Assembly (NCBI GenBank): GCA_020852965.1
Contig: JADYZV010000013.1
Span: 1 to 64,000 of the forward strand
Direction of reading: 5' to 3'
Source: Pirellulaceae bacterium
Lineage (GTDB): Bacteria > Planctomycetota > Planctomycetia > Pirellulales > Pirellulaceae
DNA: 64,000 nt
Shown here: in pieces, positions 62,201 to 64,000 of the stretch
Layout of the letters: each line of letters begins with the position of its first letter
Numbering within the stretch: position 1 is the first letter of the stretch
Program-made: the position numbers and the translations under genes
The notes under the pieces: generated by a model
Seen by the model: only the letters and a program-made list of their open reading frames with translations
Database searches by the model: none
Told to the model about the DNA's origin: nothing

Positions 62201-64000
62201 CCTTACAACACAATATTCTCAGAACGTCGTTTGAAGACGCCGGTGGCCATCCGCGAGCGGTCATTCATCAGGAATGCGAAGTAGACACGCTCACTCGCAT
62301 TTTTTCAGACGAAAAAGAACGCGATCAGTGGGCGAGCGAATTTGCGCGCCAAACCTACCTTTTGGATTCGGCACCACTTTGGAGAGTGGGACTCGGACGA
62401 CTGGCAACGACCGACAAAATCGGCGATGGACTGCTAGTTGTCTCAGCTCATCACATTATTTTGGATGGCTGGTCCCTGGCCCTGCTTATGGAGCAGGTTT
62501 TCTCGAACTGGCTTCTGACACCGACGGCGGGTCAACTGCCCGACACGTCCAAGACATACCAGTTTTCAGATTTCGCAATTTGGGATGCAAAAAACAAGCC
62601 ATCACTGCAATCACGATCCGTGCAATATTGGGCGCACGTCCTGGCCAACTCCAATCCGATTTTGGATTTGCCAACCGACACTCCAAGGCGGATCCCCAGC
62701 GGGCATGGAAAGTTGTCTGTGCATTCGATCGATTCTGAATTGATCGAACGCGTTCGACGCGTCGCATCCGCTCACGGCACAACAGTATTTACTGTGATGC
62801 TAGCCGCTTTGGCGGCTGCTCTGAATCGATACTCTGGCCAATCGTCGTTCAATATCGGAGTGCCGACGGCGGGCCGGCCCATGCCCGAACTCAGGGACGT
62901 GCTGGGTATGTTCATGAATACCATCGCCATCCCCGTAGACTTCCAGAATGCGTATCGATGGGATGACGTTCTTGCGCGGACGATCGAGACCGTGCGACAA
63001 TCACTTGAACATCAAGACGCTCCCTTCACGACGGTTTTGAAGCTTGCCGATGTACCACGCGATGCAAAACATTCCCCTCTTTTTCAGGTGCTCTTTGCGT
63101 TTCAGAACATTCCTTATCGTGAGCCGGAACTGAAGCATGTCAGCCTGGAGCCACGTCTGATCGATCCTGGTACAGCTACGTTTGATTTGACTTTGATGAT
63201 CGGTTTTCGGAATGGAGAGGCACATTGCGGATGGCAATATCGCACCGATTTGTTCAGTGAAGAAACCGTCTCCCGTTTGCATGGCATGCTACGCGCCTCG
63301 TTGCAATGCCTGAGCGATGAACAAGATATTCGATTCGATTCCCATCGGTTGATCGACGCTTCCCAAAGTCGACAACTGATTTGCTTGGGAACAGGAACAT
63401 CTTCTCCGATTCCTGATAAAGGGCTAGACCGTTTCTTTGAGCAAACGGCGCAACGGTTTCCCGATCGAGTTGCCGTCTACTTCAAGGATCAGGCGATCTC
63501 CTTTGCGGAGATGCGGGTATTGTCTGATCGAGTTGCCAGTCATCTGATGCAACTCGGGATTGGTCGAGGCAAACGCGTCGGTCTGGCGGTCGGACGAACT
63601 CCAGGCATGCTAGTTGGTGTCCTAAGCATTCTAAAGACTGGAGCTGCCTACGTTCCCTTGGACGTGCATTACCCTTCGGCCCGTCTGCTGTACATCATCG
63701 GCGATGCCGACATCGCTATGATCTTGACCGATCGAGACAGTGCCTCACGCATCCCTGAGTGCGCCGCCAGCCTCATCATGATGGAGGATTTGAATCAACA
63801 GAGTAGCGATAGTAGTGTGAGTCGTGTGGATCCGAAGGTGTCGGTTGCAAGGTCCAACGACGATCTGGCGTATGTGTTGTATACATCTGGTTCGACCGGG
63901 AGACCCAAAGGGGTGATGATCCCGCATCGAGTTCCAGTAAATCGAATTGCGACTGAAATGTATCCGGTTCAGAACCACGAAACTTTTTGTGTTCAGACAT
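59254..64000 (+). CDS. Hybrid polyketide synthase/nonribosomal peptide synthetase, partial
   Basis: A frame of at least 1582 residues that leaves the window without a stop. Start is TTG 59254 with CCGGAG eight bases upstream; a later ATG at 59380 would cut the KS N-terminus (PIAITSMACRF). Domains in order: docking helix (residues 1-36), ketosynthase (36 to about 460, active-site Cys206 in DTACSSS, His381 in NIGHLE), acyltransferase remnant (about 475-800), carrier protein (about 845-925, Ser877 in LGLDSL), condensation domain (about 935-1370, HHIILDG 1066-1072), adenylation domain (from about 1390, YTSGSTGRPKG at 1543-1553). The first KS His (HGTGT) is Gln341. The AT serine motif GHSxG reads GTGLQ. 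The product would be a mixed amide/polyketide. It is divergent from the AOS operon. Confidence 0.93.
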   Translation, partial: MADFLDRISGLDKRQLVLLANRLKTNLESECARQHAPIAITSMACRFPHARDVDEYWRLLQSGVDATGMVPESRWKIGEFFDSDVGKPGKMYCDRGAFLDGIDQFDPAFFGISPQEARRMDPQQRLLLETAWQAIENGGLADRIGGSRTGVFVGISQSTYAGGMSVGRPDEIDVYSGAGNMCSTAAGRISHIFGLRGPCIPVDTACSSSLVALHLAIQSLRHDECEMALVAGVNLTLAPELSVYFCRLGLLSPSGRCRSFSADADGYVRGEGCGAVLLRRLADAQEDHAPIVAVIRGSAVNHDGRGSGLTVPNGKAQVEVIQSALADASLDASEIDFLEGQGTATALGDSIELQSICSTYVKQRQSGSPLLLGSVKSNIGHLETASGMASLIKCCLCLQHKTLVPQPLASLPSDIVRNEPKLQLIETLQSWKSDSPRRLGINGFGINGTNGHLILEEPPEWDASIHNDKQSDVDSTSVLLLSAHTKNALGELAESALRMLDDRPDIDWQDFCFTGNHRSPRRFRRFVLASGRPSAMDALVALGNDSIDLEPVVESPKVAVLLSDVCGSMEMAKTRQVAQSLIDIAPAIASLGEQLDDSSDPKCVLTMHRIVLEIWKLWGLSVDAVMGTGLQEITAGCASGALDWDDVEPCLPIVVEGSGRIGDLTTMLPPIRPASKGWLSSHTGGWLATGENDAVQALGPLIKSRKKETPVQLANAPSPACRERLSDFDIVITLGDFKESASEPWIRFLSDDTTSHGREIQQFLGTLFERGINWDWHAFSRSRGFRWVSFPNSPWQRQRFWIDRDETTANSTTGKVEDDPYENWRRRWKEIRGGQSTPEAKRIQASEFVADCLTQFTTTPVESLDLTRPLVDLGLDSLAAAEVHHAIWSITGTRVPFDMVLQNQSTADLIDYILEKEPDFSTTKTMMVRQPQVTTYQPTDGQTRYWFYQRILPASPVYNNVFAVRLRGEFDESKLEPCLRALALQHNILRTSFEDAGGHPRAVIHQECEVDTLTRIFSDEKERDQWASEFARQTYLLDSAPLWRVGLGRLATTDKIGDGLLVVSAHHIILDGWSLALLMEQVFSNWLLTPTAGQLPDTSKTYQFSDFAIWDAKNKPSLQSRSVQYWAHVLANSNPILDLPTDTPRRIPSGHGKLSVHSIDSELIERVRRVASAHGTTVFTVMLAALAAALNRYSGQSSFNIGVPTAGRPMPELRDVLGMFMNTIAIPVDFQNAYRWDDVLARTIETVRQSLEHQDAPFTTVLKLADVPRDAKHSPLFQVLFAFQNIPYREPELKHVSLEPRLIDPGTATFDLTLMIGFRNGEAHCGWQYRTDLFSEETVSRLHGMLRASLQCLSDEQDIRFDSHRLIDASQSRQLICLGTGTSSPIPDKGLDRFFEQTAQRFPDRVAVYFKDQAISFAEMRVLSDRVASHLMQLGIGRGKRVGLAVGRTPGMLVGVLSILKTGAAYVPLDVHYPSARLLYIIGDADIAMILTDRDSASRIPECAASLIMMEDLNQQSSDSSVSRVDPKVSVARSNDDLAYVLYTSGSTGRPKGVMIPHRVPVNRIATEMYPVQNHETFCVQT

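Noticed and set aside
1-64000. CRISPR arrays, tRNA or rRNA genes, transposase genes
   Set aside because: I looked for regularly spaced direct repeats, cloverleaf-like segments and transposase motifs and found none that I could support.

Overview
The window looks like a chromosomal segment of a planctomycete, most likely of the Pirellulaceae (Rhodopirellula-like) group. This rests on family content, not on a marker gene. It holds secreted sulfatases, a DUF1552 protein paired with a DUF1587/1592/1588/1585 cytochrome protein, a Pirellula-type haem-domain fragment, DUF1559 pseudopilin-like proteins, LEPR-XLL-type leader motifs, ECF sigma factor/Ser-Thr kinase pairs, an FHA protein and PQQ-type beta-propellers. 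I saw no rRNA, tRNA, CRISPR array, transposase gene or replication origin.

Layout. 1-9.3 kb: end of a haem-domain protein, two tandem sulfatases, then the DUF1552/cytochrome pair. 9.7-16.9 kb: a His-rich secreted protein, a ribulokinase next to a fucose-isomerase-family protein, a tandem DUF1801 protein and a YCII-PhnB fusion. 17.1-29.1 kb: a divergent amine-catabolism locus. One arm encodes aminotransferase, nitrilase, Orn/Lys/Arg decarboxylase, ATP-grasp ligase and C45 acyltransferase. The other encodes an XRE-cupin regulator, a Na+/solute symporter and a succinate-semialdehyde dehydrogenase. A strong palindrome sits in the shared promoter. 29.1-30.5 kb: a broken nucleotidyltransferase and a DUF4058 protein. 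30.5-40.1 kb: sigma factor, TPR kinase and LEPR-type protein as one operon, then a coiled-coil secreted protein, a squalene-cyclase-fold protein and a dockerin/haem-peroxidase/Cna-B protein. 40.4-46.6 kb: a hidden hemP gene divergent from a DUF1559, lipoprotein, beta-propeller, kelch and DUF1559 series. 46.6-54.9 kb: FHA protein, an unusual DUF1559-like protein, a second sigma/kinase pair, a dienelactone hydrolase and a PQQ propeller. 54.9-64 kb: a biosynthetic cluster with an alpha-oxoamine synthase, a PLP decarboxylase and a 2OG-Fe oxygenase, divergent from a hybrid PKS-NRPS that runs off the window.

The two most unusual systems are the amine locus and the PKS-NRPS. The amine locus has the logic of putrescine/GABA catabolism but replaces the PuuA/PuuD steps with an ATP-grasp ligase and a C45 Ntn-hydrolase. 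The PKS-NRPS has a ketosynthase that has lost its HGTGT histidine and an acyltransferase remnant that has lost the GHSxG serine.

The intergenic DNA carries several families of short palindromic repeats shared between distant parts of the window. Many of them sit directly at the 3' ends of genes.
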